Below are positions 28,970 to 37,502 of a stretch of DNA of 64,000 nt, one piece after another (position 1 is the stretch's first letter; each line of letters begins with the position of its first letter). The stretch covers positions 5,871,001 through 5,935,000 of the forward strand of contig NZ_CP165734.1 in NCBI RefSeq assembly GCF_041200145.1, given 5' to 3'. Position numbers and translations under genes: made by a program. The notes under the pieces are model-generated. The model saw only the letters and a program-made list of their open reading frames with translations, was not told the origin of the DNA and made no database searches. The stretch is from Bradyrhizobium sp. LLZ17 (lineage in GTDB: Bacteria > Pseudomonadota > Alphaproteobacteria > Rhizobiales > Xanthobacteraceae).

Positions 28970-29978
28970 GCCGGCCTTCTGGTACCGGCCACGTTCTCCG
29001 AGATCGCATGTCCTCCGTCCCTTGGGCGCGCTCTATGGCGCGATCGCGGCCCGCCGCATGATGCGCAAGGGCGCTGACGCCGGCATTCCCGTGCTCTGCG
29101 TCGGCAACTATCATGTCGGCGGTGCCGGCAAGACGCCGACGGTGCTCGCGCTGACCAGGCTGTTGCGCGAGCTCGGCGAGACGCCGGTCGTGCTCAGCCG
29201 CGGCTATGGCGGGCGTTTGCAGGGCCCGGTGATGGTCGATCGCGCGCGCCACACCGCAGCCGATGTCGGCGACGAGCCGCTGATGATGGTGCGCGACGTG
29301 CCTGTCGCGGTGGCGCGCGACCGGCTCGAAGGCGTGGCGCTGGCCAAGTCACAAGCGGCGACCGTGATCCTGATGGACGACGGCTTTCAGAACCCGCGCA
29401 TCATGAAGGATGCCTCGCTGATCGTGATCGACAGCGCGCGCGGCCTGGGCAACGGCAAGGTGTTTCCCGCAGGCCCCTTGCGCGCGCCGCTGCAGGCGCA
29501 GCTCGCGCGCACCGACGCGCTGGTGCTGATCGGCGATGGCCGGGCCGCGGATGATGTCGCGGCGGCAATTTCCGTGCGCGGCAAGCCGGTGCTGCGGGCG
29601 CGGTTGAAGCCGGACGCCGCCTCCGTCGCGCGGCTGGTTGGCAAACCGGTGCTTGCGTTCGCCGGCATCGGCGATCCCGAGCGCTTCTTCCGCACGCTGC
29701 GCGCCAGCGGCATCCAGGTTGCGCGCACCAGCCCCTTTGCCGATCACCACATGTTCTCGCAAGCCGAGATTGCGGCGCTGGCAGCGGATGCGACGCGCGA
29801 GCAGCTCACGCTGGTCACCACGGAAAAGGATCTTGCGCGCCTGCACGGCAGCAAGGGCGTGCCGGATGGCATCGTGCCGTTCGCCGTTCAGCTCGCGTTC
29901 GACGATCTCGCGACGCTCCGCCGCCTGATCAGCGATCACCTGTACAAGGCGCGCGAGCGCAGGTTTTCCACACGATGA
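28962..29978 (+). CDS. lpxK: tetraacyldisaccharide 4'-kinase LpxK
   Basis: A 338-residue membrane-bound P-loop kinase that phosphorylates lipid A disaccharide at the 4' position. The Walker A variant VGGAGKTPT and the family segment VVLSRGYGGR and MDDGFQNP are present. It overlaps waaA by 8 bases and ends the operon begun at pmbA. A partial palindromic repeat follows directly. Confidence 0.95.
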   Translation: MREPAFWYRPRSPRSHVLRPLGALYGAIAARRMMRKGADAGIPVLCVGNYHVGGAGKTPTVLALTRLLRELGETPVVLSRGYGGRLQGPVMVDRARHTAADVGDEPLMMVRDVPVAVARDRLEGVALAKSQAATVILMDDGFQNPRIMKDASLIVIDSARGLGNGKVFPAGPLRAPLQAQLARTDALVLIGDGRAADDVAAAISVRGKPVLRARLKPDAASVARLVGKPVLAFAGIGDPERFFRTLRASGIQVARTSPFADHHMFSQAEIAALAADATREQLTLVTTEKDLARLHGSKGVPDGIVPFAVQLAFDDLATLRRLISDHLYKARERRFSTR

Positions 29979-29982
29979 TTGC

Positions 29983-30085
29983 GTAGGGTGGGTTAGCCCC
30001 CCGCCATTCACGCGACGTTCATCGCAGAACCCCTATCGATTCAGATCTCGTAGGGTGGCAAAGCGGAAGCGTGCCCACGTTCTTC
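29983..30085. repeat. partial copies of the GTAGGGTGGGTTAG repeat family
   Basis: TAGGGTGGGTTAG at 29983-29996 and TAGGGTGGCAAAGCGGAAGCG with GTGCCCACG at about 30050-30080. These are half copies of the palindromes at 23548 and 49855. Confidence 0.55.
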
Positions 30086-30141
30086 GTCTCGATTGTGCAG
30101 AGGTGGTCGTGGCACGTCGCGCCTGTGCCCTCGCTACGGAA

Positions 30142-30363
30142 TCACGGCTTCGGTGCGTTGGGGAAATGCCGCTGCAGCACGGCGCCGGGTGTGGCGTAGG
30201 CCTCTTGCAGGTCCACGCTCCAGTACTTCAATTCGTCGAGCGGGATCCGCGTGTCCGTGATGGCGCAGCGCACGAAGGTCCCCGGCGAGATCACGCGGAA
30301 ATCGCCGTCGAGATATTGCACCTGCGCTTCGCCATGGCCCGAGGGGCCGAACTTGTTGAGCAC
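30142..30363 (-). CDS. DUF2093 domain-containing protein
   Basis: A 73-residue protein with a GTG start (30363) about nine bases after GGAGACG. The sequence (VLNKFGPSGHGEAQVQYLDG, then FVRCAITDTRIPLDELKYWSV) matches the DUF2093 family, small cytoplasmic proteins of alphaproteobacteria with unknown role. It lies between lpxK and xseA, transcribed opposite to both flanking genes. Confidence 0.85.
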   Translation of the reverse strand: MLNKFGPSGHGEAQVQYLDGDFRVISPGTFVRCAITDTRIPLDELKYWSVDLQEAYATPGAVLQRHFPNAPKP

Positions 30364-30527
30364 GGTTGGACGTCTCCGTGGAAAGCCTGTCCGCAAAAAC
30401 CGGAGGCCATGATGTGATGAGTCTGATCTACCATAAATAGGATGCCTTGTCCGCCCGTCAAACCCACCGATTTGTGATGTTTTTCTGCTGTTTTCGCATG
30501 ATAGTGCTGCGGCGAAGGATCGTTCCG

Positions 30528-31358
30528 ATGCGCCTTCGACTGACCACCCTGTTCCTGTGTCTCCTGATGTCGGCCGCGTACGCGGCCTCAGGGCCAGCGC
30601 CACAGCAGGTCGACATTCCGCTGCCGGCCGGAATCCTGCACGCGCAGCTGTATAAGCCCGACGGTGCGGGGCCGTTTCCGACGGTGATCGCGCTGCATGG
30701 CTGCGGCGGGCTCGGCGGCCATTCCGATCCGGTGCTGCCGCGCTATCGCGACTGGGCCGAAGATCTGCTGAAGGCGGGCAATGCGGTGCTGCTGCCCGAC
30801 AGCTATGGTTCGCGCGAGCTTGGGCCGCAATGCCGGGTCAAGGAGACGCACGTCAAGGCGCGGCGCGAACGCGTCACCGATGTGGTGGCGGCGCGCGCCT
30901 GGTTGATGAAGCAGCCTTGGGTGGCGCGCGGCCGCGTCAGCCTGATCGGTTGGGCCAATGGCGCCAGCGCGCTGCTCTGGGCGGTGCGCCCGCAGAACGC
31001 GGCGCGCGATGCCGCCCCGGATTTCCGCGCCGCCATCGCCTTCTATCCGGACTGCCGCATTTCCGCAGGCCTCGGCTGGAGCACGCGGGTGCCGACGCTG
31101 GTGCTGATCGGCGGCAAGGACGATGTCTCGTCGCCGCCGGCCTGCCGCCAGATGGTGGACGGCGCGCTTGGCCGCAGCGCGCTCACACGCATCGTGGTCT
31201 ATCCTGGCGCCTACCACGATTTCGACCGCGCCAACACGCCGCTGCACGCCGCGGCCGGCAGCAGCGACGCCGCCACGCCCGAGCACGGCCATCTCGGCAC
31301 CGACGCCGAGGCCCGCACCGATTCGCAGAAGCAGGTCGCGGAATGGCTGGCGCGGTAA
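30528..31358 (+). CDS. exported dienelactone-hydrolase-like protein lacking the usual nucleophile
   Basis: A 276-residue protein. The ATG at 30528 follows AAGGA and gives a signal peptide (about residues 1-22, AYAAS). Alpha/beta hydrolase features are clear: oxyanion-region ALHGCGGLGG, the acid in GGKDDVSSP and the base in PGAYHDFD. The nucleophile elbow reads GWANGA, with Ala where Ser or Cys is expected (see findings). It is therefore either a non-enzymatic binder or uses another residue. Periplasmic, monocistronic. Confidence 0.85.
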   Translation: MRLRLTTLFLCLLMSAAYAASGPAPQQVDIPLPAGILHAQLYKPDGAGPFPTVIALHGCGGLGGHSDPVLPRYRDWAEDLLKAGNAVLLPDSYGSRELGPQCRVKETHVKARRERVTDVVAARAWLMKQPWVARGRVSLIGWANGASALLWAVRPQNAARDAAPDFRAAIAFYPDCRISAGLGWSTRVPTLVLIGGKDDVSSPPACRQMVDGALGRSALTRIVVYPGAYHDFDRANTPLHAAAGSSDAATPEHGHLGTDAEARTDSQKQVAEWLAR

Positions 31359-31368
31359 TGGCGCTGCC

Positions 31369-31401
31369 GATTCCCGGATTGCGCTCCGCTCCATCCGGGC
31401 T
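31369..31401. repeat. short imperfect palindromic repeat
   Basis: CGATTCCCGGATTGCG followed by CATCCGGGCTAC, with partly complementary ends. I recall the type as frequent in bradyrhizobial spacers. Confidence 0.4.
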
Positions 31402-31530
31402 ACACGCGTTCCGAAGCGGGGCCTGCGCGGAACATCATGGCCGACCGGGAAACTACGGATCGCGCCTCAGCGCGGTTTCAGCCAATGTCCGCGCCATAGT
31501 TCTACCATGATGTCGACTAAACGCATCTCC

Positions 31531-31680
31531 ATGCGCAACCGTTTCTGGATCTTCTCCTCGGCACTGCTCGTCTTCAGCGTGACGATCCTGCTGTTCGAAG
31601 CCCGCGCCGGCGCGCCCCAGATCGCGCCGGAACATTGCGGCTTCTGGACCACGATCGACGCGGGATTGTCCTGCCGGTAG
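31531..31680 (+). CDS. small membrane/exported protein, hypothetical
   Basis: A possible 49-residue protein (57 if it starts at 31507). Arg-rich start (MRNRFWIF) followed by one hydrophobic segment (about 4-22) and a short tail with two cysteines. A start at 31531 or 31507 is undecided; no strong ribosome binding site. Small single-segment proteins like this occur in rhizobia, but nothing proves it is expressed. Confidence 0.35.
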   Translation: MRNRFWIFSSALLVFSVTILLFEARAGAPQIAPEHCGFWTTIDAGLSCR

Positions 31681-31699
31681 GCGGGGCTGCCTCCACACC

Positions 31700-31785
31700 G
31701 TCATTGCGAGTGCAGCGAAGCAATCCAGAGTCTTTCCATTGAGGGATTCTGGATTGCTTCGTCGCAAGAGCTCCTCGCAATGACG
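31700..31785. repeat. GTCATTGCGAG...-type palindromic repeat
   Basis: GTCATTGCGAG and CGAAGCAATCCAGA on the left; TCTGGATTGCTTCG and CTCGCAATGAC on the right, forming a long hairpin of about 86 bases. A common repeat type in rhizobial genomes from memory. Confidence 0.75.
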
Positions 31786-31817
31786 AGGATGGGGCTGCGC
31801 GCGTGCCACACCCTCGC

Positions 31818-31919
31818 TGTCATCGCCCGACTTGACCGGGCGATCCAGTATTCCGAGACGATCGAGGTTCATCGAGAAGCCGCGGCGTACTGGATTCCCC
31901 GCTTGCGCGGGGAATGACA
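31818..31919. repeat. TGTCATCGCCCG...-type palindromic repeat
   Basis: TGTCATCGCCCGACTTGACC and GATCCAGTATTC on the left mirror TACTGGATTCCCCG and GGGGAATGACA on the right. A separate family from the neighbouring repeat. Confidence 0.65.
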
Positions 31920-31945
31920 GCGAGAATGTTGCGCCGCTCTCGCCC

Positions 31946-32457
31946 CTGAAACAAACTGCCCTGGTCCACCGGCTTGCCCACGCGCTTCGGCGCGGGCTTG
32001 GCCTCTTGCGTCGCCGGCTTCGGTTGCTGCGCGCTCTCTCCCAGTGTCGTCCCGGCGAAGGCCAGGACCCATTACCCCAGGGAGTGGTTTGGCGAAGACT
32101 GGTCGTTCGGGACTGAGATCACGCGCACTCGAAAGACCTCGCGGTATGGGTCCCGGCCTTCGCCGGGACGACGGCGAGGATGTTGCGCCGCTGTTGCCTT
32201 CTAGAACAAACTGCCCGGGTCCACCGGCTTGCCCACGCGCTTCGGCGCGGGCTTGGCCTCTTGCGTTGCCGGCTTCGGTTGTTGCGCGCTCTCTCCCAGT
32301 GTCGTCCCGGCGAAGGCCGGGACCCATAACCCAGGGAGTGGTTTGGCGAAGACCGGTCGTTCGGGACTGAGATCACGCGCACTCGAAAGACCTCGCGGTA
32401 TGGGTCCCGGCCTTCGCCGGGACGACGGCGAGGATGTTGCGCCGCTGTCGCCCCTAG
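31946..32457. repeat. two tandem duplicate units of the xseA 3' end plus spacer palindrome
   Basis: The last roughly 100 bases of xseA (TAGAACAAACTGCC...CACCGGCTTGCCCAC...) recur at 31946 and 32202, with periods of 255 and 253 bases relative to the genuine end near 32454. Each unit also carries an inverted GTCGTCCCGGCGAAGG / CCTTCGCCGGGACGAC pair. So three xseA tails stand in tandem; only the third is joined to the gene. Confidence 0.85.
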
Positions 32458-34089
32458 AACAAACTGCCCTGGTCCACCGGCTTGCCCACACGTTTCGGTG
32501 CGGACTTGGCCTCTTGCGCGGCCTGCTTCGGTGACGGCGCGCGCTTGGCGGCGGGCGGAGGCCGATCCGCATCGGCGGTGGCGCCCACGCGGCCATCCGC
32601 GAACTCGATCTCGACGCGCGCGCCGGGGCCGACGCTGTCGGCCGCATGCAGGGGATGGCCGGCCTCGTCGCGCACCAGCGCGAAGCCGCGGGCGAGCACG
32701 CCGCGATAGGACAGGGCCGAAAGCAATTTGCCGCTGTTCTCGACGCGGGCGTCAAAGCGCTGCAACAGCGTGACCAGCGCGCGTTGCGCGCGCTCAGTCA
32801 GCCGATGGGTGCGCTCGCGCTGACGCGCAATCGCGTTGCGCTGCGCCTGCGCGTTGGAGAGCTTCGAGGCGCGCAACCGCACTTCAAGTCCGGCAAAGCG
32901 GTCGCGCCGCCGCCGCAGCAATGAGCGCGCGGACAGGCCGAGCCGTTCGCCGCACACGGTGAGGCGATGATCGGCCTGCGAGATCTGCCCGTGCAGCACC
33001 CGCAGCGTCAGCTTGGCGCCTGCGGCGGTAAACCTGCGGAAATGCGCGTGCGTGTTGGCCTTGAGTCCGCGCGGCAGCGATGCTCCGGCCAGAATCCAGC
33101 CGCTGCCGCGGGATCGCCAGGAGATCGCCGGCCGCTGGCAGCGCGCGCGCGGCGGCGCGCAGCTCGTTGCGCCGGCTTTCGTGACCGCGTTGCCAGCACG
33201 CGCGGGTGCGGCGGGCGAGATCGGCGACCTCGACGAAGAGATCGCTGCGCACCGGCACCGCCATCTCGGCCGCCGCCGTCGGCGTCGGCGCGCGCTTGTC
33301 GGCGACGAAATCGATCAGCGTGATGTCGGTCTCGTGTCCCACCGCCGAGATCAGCGGGATCATGCTCTCGGCGGCCGCGCGCACGACGATCTCTTCGTTG
33401 AACGACCAGAGATCCTCCAGCGAGCCGCCGCCGCGCGCGACGATCAGCACGTCGGGCCGCGGAATTTTGCCGCCCGGGGCAATCGCGTTGAAGCCGCGGA
33501 TCGCCGCGGCGACCTGCTCGGCCGAACCTTCGCCCTGCACCTTGACCGGCCACACCAGCACATGGCGCGGAAAGCGATCGTCGAGTCGGTGCAGGATGTC
33601 GCGGATGACGGCGCCGGTCGGCGAGGTCACCACGCCGATCACCTCCGGCAACCAGGGCAGCAGCTGCTTGCGCGCCTGGTCGAACAGGCCCTCGGCGGCG
33701 AGCTTCTTCTTGCGCTCCTCCATCAGCGCCATCAGCGCGCCGATGCCGGCCGGCTCCAGCGCCTCGATCACGATCTGGTACTTGGACGAGCCCGGATAGG
33801 TCGTGAGCTTGCCGGTGGCGATGACCTCGAGCCCTTCCTGCGGCTTGAAGCGCATCCGCCCGTGCACGCCCTTCCAGATCACCGCCTCGATCTTGGCGCT
33901 CTCGTCCTTGAGCGCGAAATAGCAGTGGCCGGAGGAGTGGGCGCCGCGGAAGCCGGAGATCTCGCCGCGGACCCGGACATGGCCATAGGTGTCCTCCACC
34001 GTCCGCTTCAGGGACTGGGAGAGCTCGGACACGGTGAATTCGGGCGTATTGGGCAGCGGTTCCGCAGGCATCGGCAAACGATTCGGCAT
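32454..34089 (-). pseudogene. xseA: exodeoxyribonuclease VII large subunit XseA, frame broken by one base
   Basis: Large subunit of the single-strand exonuclease ExoVII. The N-terminal OB domain ([17 protein letters not shown]...[11 protein letters not shown]) and catalytic core ([26 protein letters not shown]) are in the first frame. After [11 protein letters not shown] the sequence continues in another frame ([16 protein letters not shown]...), including the coiled-coil region and the C-terminus [10 protein letters not shown]. The difference is one extra base near 33091; without it the protein is 544 residues, a normal length. The ATG is at 34089. The 3' end is copied in tandem downstream. 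Confidence 0.88.
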
Positions 34090-34210
34090 GATGGGGTCGA
34101 GTCCGCTGTTTAAGGATTTTCGCCGCCCGGCGCCAATTCGGGGATTGATCTTAAGAGTACTCTGTATTATAGAGTTCTCTATCGTTGATGAGTTTGAGGG
34201 AGTTCGAGCC

Positions 34211-35221
34211 ATGGCTGGTCGGCTGATGCGCGGCGTTTTGAGCGGGTTGAAATGGGCCCTATGTGCCGTCGGCGGTGTGACGCTGATCCTGACGGCGATG
34301 ATCGCAACGCCGCTGCAGCGACCGCCCGAGCTGCGGTCGGTCTCCGACTCCGCCAAGGGCATCGACTGGTCGACGCTGCCGCCGCTCGAGCGTTTTCAGG
34401 CCCGCGACGGCACCTGGATCGGCTTCCGCCATTATGCGCCGACCGGTTCCGCGACGGGCCGCGGCGCGATCTTCATCCACGGCTCCTCCGGCTCCAGCGG
34501 CACCGTCAACCACGCGCTGACCGCTGCGATCGCCGCACACGGCGTCGAGACCTGGGCGCTCGACGTCCGCGGCCATGGCGGCTCCGGTACGCATGGTGAC
34601 ATCGGATATGTCGGCCAGCTCGAGGACGATCTGGTCGATTTCATCGCCGAACTGCGCAAGACCGCGCCGGATCTGCCGCTGACCTTGGTCGGCCACTCCG
34701 CCGGCGGCGGCTTCGCGCTGCGCGTCGCCGCGACACCGATCATGCGGGACATGTTCGTGCGTACCGTGCTGCTCGCGCCCTATCTCGGCTATGACGCGCC
34801 GACCAACTGGCCGCATTCCGGCGGATGGGCCAATGCCGATCTGCCGCGCTTGCTGGGGCTTGCCGCGCTGCGCAAGCTCGGCATTGATTGCTGCGAGCAG
34901 CTTCCGGTGCTTGCCTTCGCGGTCCGGCCGAACCTCGACAAGATTCTCGTCTCCACCTATTCCGATCGCCTGATGCGCAATTTCGCCACGCGCGGCTATC
35001 GCATCGATCTTGCGGCGACGACACGTCCGATCACGATCTTCGGCGGCGCCGAAGACGAGATGATGATCTCGGATAAATATGCGGATACCGTGCAGGCCAT
35101 CAAGCCATCGGTCGACGTCAAGATCATCGACGGCGTCAACCACATGGGCATCGTCACCAGCCCAAAGGCGATCTCGGTCATCGCGGCGGACGTGGCGACG
35201 CGCGGGGCAGGGCAGTCATGA
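34211..35221 (+). CDS. alpha/beta hydrolase (serine aminopeptidase/lysophospholipase-like)
   Basis: A 336-residue protein. The ATG at 34211 follows GAGGGAG at slightly long spacing. One N-terminal transmembrane segment or uncleaved signal (about residues 12-35) anchors the enzyme; the domain outside has the oxyanion HGSSGSSG, nucleophile elbow GHSAGG (Ser), acid GGAEDEM and base VNHMG. The substrate is unknown. It is divergent from xseA and followed by tandem repeats. Confidence 0.85.
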   Translation: MAGRLMRGVLSGLKWALCAVGGVTLILTAMIATPLQRPPELRSVSDSAKGIDWSTLPPLERFQARDGTWIGFRHYAPTGSATGRGAIFIHGSSGSSGTVNHALTAAIAAHGVETWALDVRGHGGSGTHGDIGYVGQLEDDLVDFIAELRKTAPDLPLTLVGHSAGGGFALRVAATPIMRDMFVRTVLLAPYLGYDAPTNWPHSGGWANADLPRLLGLAALRKLGIDCCEQLPVLAFAVRPNLDKILVSTYSDRLMRNFATRGYRIDLAATTRPITIFGGAEDEMMISDKYADTVQAIKPSVDVKIIDGVNHMGIVTSPKAISVIAADVATRGAGQS

Positions 35222-35292
35222 TGCGATCCTTTGGCGGGCTGAAGGCAGGGTTATCGCATATCAGCAGAAGGAGGCAGGAAACCCGCTCGCGG

Positions 35293-35622
35293 CCATCCTT
35301 CGAGACGCTCGCCTTCGGCGGGCCCTCAGGATGAGGGCGGAGTTCGCGGCGGTCGCTTCAACGGGGACTGATCCAGCTGAGCCTCATCCTGAGGAGACCG
35401 CTGGAAGCGGTCGTCTCGAAGGACGAGGCGTGCGCTCAGGTGTCACCGAACCCGCGGCCATCCTTCGAGACACCCGCCTGCGGCGGGCCCTCAGGATGAG
35501 GGCGAAGTTCGCGGCAGCCGCTTCAACGGATCCTGGCGCGGCTGAGCCTCATCCTGAGGAGACCGCTGGAAGCGGTCGTCTCGAAGGACGAGGCGTGCGC
35601 TCAGATGTCACCTCGAGTCATA
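35293..35622. repeat. two tandem 165-base palindromic repeat units
   Basis: The unit CCATCCTTCGAGAC...GGGCCCTCAGGATGAGG...CCTCATCCTGAGGAGACC...GTCTCGAAGGA occurs at 35293 and again at 35458. Each unit is itself a long inverted repeat. Together with short flanks it fills the 431-base spacer between the hydrolase and membrane protein genes. Confidence 0.85.
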
Positions 35623-35652
35623 TGCGACAGTCTTGGGACTGAAAGGGATGAC

Positions 35653-36204
35653 ATGATCGACAGCAAGCAGGCTTCCGAGGCGCTGGCCGAGATCGACGAC
35701 ATCGTCCAGCGCCTGCGGCAGTCGCAACTCTACGAACTGGCGAGCCTCGCCGCGTTGTGGTGGGGCGTTCTGGTCTTTGCCGGCAACCTCGTCACCTGGC
35801 TCTGGCCGGCCTACGCGATCTATGCCTGGCCCGCCGTCGATATCCTCGGCGTCGGCGGATTGGTTGCGATCCGCCTGCTCAATCCGCCGCAGGCCTATGC
35901 GGCGGCCTTCGACATCAGGCTGCTGCTGGTGTTCGCGCTGTTCTTTGCCTTTGGCTATCTCTGCACCAACGTCATCGGTCATTTCGGCCCGCGCCAGTTG
36001 GGCGCGTTCTGGCCGATCTATTTCATGCTGTTCTACATGCTGGCGGGTCTCTGGTTCGGCACCGCGTTCGTCGGGATCGGCCTCGGCATCACGGCGTTGA
36101 CGCTGATCGGCTACTTCTTCATCGGAGAAGCGTTTCCGCTCTGGATGGCCTTCGTCAACGGCGGTGGCCTGATCCTCGGCGGTCTCTGGATGCGGCGGAT
36201 CTAG
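35653..36204 (+). CDS. multi-pass membrane protein of unknown function
   Basis: A 183-residue inner-membrane protein with five to six hydrophobic segments after a short charged N-terminus (MIDSKQASEALAEIDDIVQRL). The ATG at 35653 follows AAAGGG. Three bases separate it from a winged-helix regulator gene, a pairing I recall as common in rhizobia and suggesting that the regulator controls it. Function unknown. Confidence 0.82.
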   Translation: MIDSKQASEALAEIDDIVQRLRQSQLYELASLAALWWGVLVFAGNLVTWLWPAYAIYAWPAVDILGVGGLVAIRLLNPPQAYAAAFDIRLLLVFALFFAFGYLCTNVIGHFGPRQLGAFWPIYFMLFYMLAGLWFGTAFVGIGLGITALTLIGYFFIGEAFPLWMAFVNGGGLILGGLWMRRI

Positions 36205-36207
36205 CCG

Positions 36208-36507
36208 ATGGCCGAGCTCGACGACATCATTCATCAGCCGTTGCGGCTGAAGATCATGGCGGCGCTCAACGCGCTGCCGGTCTCCGCTGGCCTCGAATTC
36301 GCGCGGCTGAAGAAGCTCACCGGCGCCACCGACGGCAATCTCGGCGCGCACATCGAGACGCTCGCCAAGGCGGGCTACGTCTCCGTCGACAAGGCCTTCG
36401 TCGGCAAGAAGCCGCAGACCACGGTGACGGCGACGGCGGCGGGCCGCGGGGCGTTCGCGCGGCATGTGGCGACGTTGCAGGAGATCATTGCGGGGAAGCA
36501 GGGCTGA
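36208..36507 (+). CDS. winged-helix DNA-binding regulator (HTH_34 type)
   Basis: A 99-residue protein consisting of one winged helix-turn-helix domain (PF13601 type): LDDIIHQPLRLKIMAAL, then FARLKKLTGATDGNLGAHI as the recognition region and a basic wing (VGKKPQTTVTAT). No effector domain. It is co-transcribed with the membrane protein just upstream. Confidence 0.88.
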   Translation: MAELDDIIHQPLRLKIMAALNALPVSAGLEFARLKKLTGATDGNLGAHIETLAKAGYVSVDKAFVGKKPQTTVTATAAGRGAFARHVATLQEIIAGKQG

Positions 36508-36532
36508 TCGGTCGAAGCTGACGCGAACTTTT

Positions 36533-36600
36533 ACCCTCCCCTGGAGGGGAGGGTCGATCGCGCGCAGCGCGAGCGGGGTGGGGTGATCTCTCCACAGGGG
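36533..36600. repeat. diverged half copy of the 7705/9840 repeat
   Basis: TACCCTCCCCTGGAGGGGAGGGTCGATCGCGCGCAGCGCGAGCGGGGTGGGGTGATC resembles the left half of the longer palindromes, shown here in three short segments of identity (TCCCC, GGGTGGATCG-like, GAGC/GACGGGGTGGGG). Confidence 0.45.
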
Positions 36601-36624
36601 CACTGTCGACGCTTAGCGAGTTTT

Positions 36625-36643
36625 GTGCACTGTCACCGTAATT
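36625..36643. repeat. single arm of the GTGCACTGTCACCG palindrome
   Basis: GTGCACTGTCACCGTAATT, the same sequence as the right arms of the elements at 38346-38417 and 39117-39179 (one and one-to-two differences). It lies at the left edge of the island and forms the broken 3' end of the gene fragment at 36633-36728. Confidence 0.7.
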
Positions 36644-36728
36644 CCAAATCCTCGATGTCGAAGGTCGGCTTATCGGACGCCTGACATGCTTCCAAAAGCC
36701 TTTTCAGATAGTCTTGGTCTATCCTCAT
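36633..36728 (-). pseudogene. truncated DUF2513-like gene start
   Basis: A 31-codon remnant with a proper start: ATG at 36728 preceded by GAGGAGATC. The peptide MRIDQDYLKRLLEACQASDK followed by PTFDIEDLE resembles the N-terminus of DUF2513/YjcQ-type small proteins of about 120-150 residues. The frame stops exactly in the GTGCACTGTCACCG repeat arm, so the rest of the gene was lost at this junction. It marks the left boundary of the island. Confidence 0.55.
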
Positions 36729-36814
36729 TGACTGATCTCCTCTGCCTCGCTGCGCGAGGTGTGCTGGCGTATCCGTTAGATGGGCTCCGCTGCCGCAGAG
36801 TTCAAATTTTGGGC

Positions 36815-36973
36815 CTGCCAGAACTGGCAGTAGAGCCGGTGCCAAAATTGGCAGTAGGCCGGGTGTCAGGACCTGCGCACGAAATAATATCACCACATAA
36901 TTATTCATTGCCGAAGCAGTACGCATCATTACACTGGGAGTGGTGCCAGTTTTGGCACCCCACTTTTGGCACC
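36815..36973. promoter_or_regulatory. array of TGCCA-N4-TGGCA sites (operators or iterons)
   Basis: Three palindromes: CTGCCAGAACTGGCAG (36815-36830), TGCCAAAATTGGCA (36840-36853) and GGTGCCAGTTTTGGCACC (36942-36959), plus a half site CTTTTGGCACC (36963-36973). They lie upstream of the helix-turn-helix gene at 37016, which is their likely binder. Confidence 0.65.
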
Positions 36974-37015
36974 TAGTACTTGTTGGCCGCGTGCAGCGCG
37001 CCCATAATCCTTCAC

Positions 37016-37498
37016 ATGACGAACACCAATAAAACCCCTGGCGAGGTTGTCGCCTTCCCGCCGTCTGCTCTTTCGGCGAAGGACAAGCGGCGCGCCGAAG
37101 CTAAGTACGGCAAGCCTGTTATGGCGCACGGCTACACCCTCGTGCCTAACTTGCTGCTGCAAGGTCAGGCGCACCTTAAAATCAGCCCGACTGCGTTCAA
37201 CGTGGTGCTGCAACTGATGTCGCATTGGTGGGATGCGAGCGAAGCCCCACGTCCGACCATTAAGCGCATCGCACAGCGAATGGGAAAAAGCCCACGCTCG
37301 TTGTTCCGCTACTTTGACGAGCTAGAAGAGGCGGGATTGGTACAACGCGAGGCTCGGTTCAAAGGCTTGAAACAGCAGACCGCTAGCGCCTACGTGATGA
37401 CTGGCCTTGTCAACAAGCTCAAGGAGATTGAGCCGGAAATGACGAAGGCCAAGAAGTTCAAGAACAAGCGCGTGGAGAAAGCCGAGTCGGCGGCCTAG
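37016..37498 (+). CDS. helix-turn-helix protein, replication-initiator- or phage-regulator-like
   Basis: A 160-residue basic protein starting MTNTNKTPGEVV. A winged helix-turn-helix occupies about residues 55-120 (LKISPTAFNVVLQLMSHWW, then PTIKRIAQRMGKSPRSLFRYFDELEEAGLVQREARF). The tail is Lys-rich (EMTKAKKFKNKRVEKAESAA). The layout resembles helix-turn-helix proteins of plasmids and prophages. Four dyad or half sites stand upstream, so it probably regulates itself or starts replication there. No good ribosome binding site is visible. It is inside the A+T-richer island. Confidence 0.75.
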   Translation: MTNTNKTPGEVVAFPPSALSAKDKRRAEAKYGKPVMAHGYTLVPNLLLQGQAHLKISPTAFNVVLQLMSHWWDASEAPRPTIKRIAQRMGKSPRSLFRYFDELEEAGLVQREARFKGLKQQTASAYVMTGLVNKLKEIEPEMTKAKKFKNKRVEKAESAA

Positions 37499-37502
37499 AC
37501 AC

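Noticed and set aside
31700..32457. CRISPR array
   Set aside because: Only two or three units of about 254 bases, containing coding sequence and palindromes; no short repeats with unique spacers.
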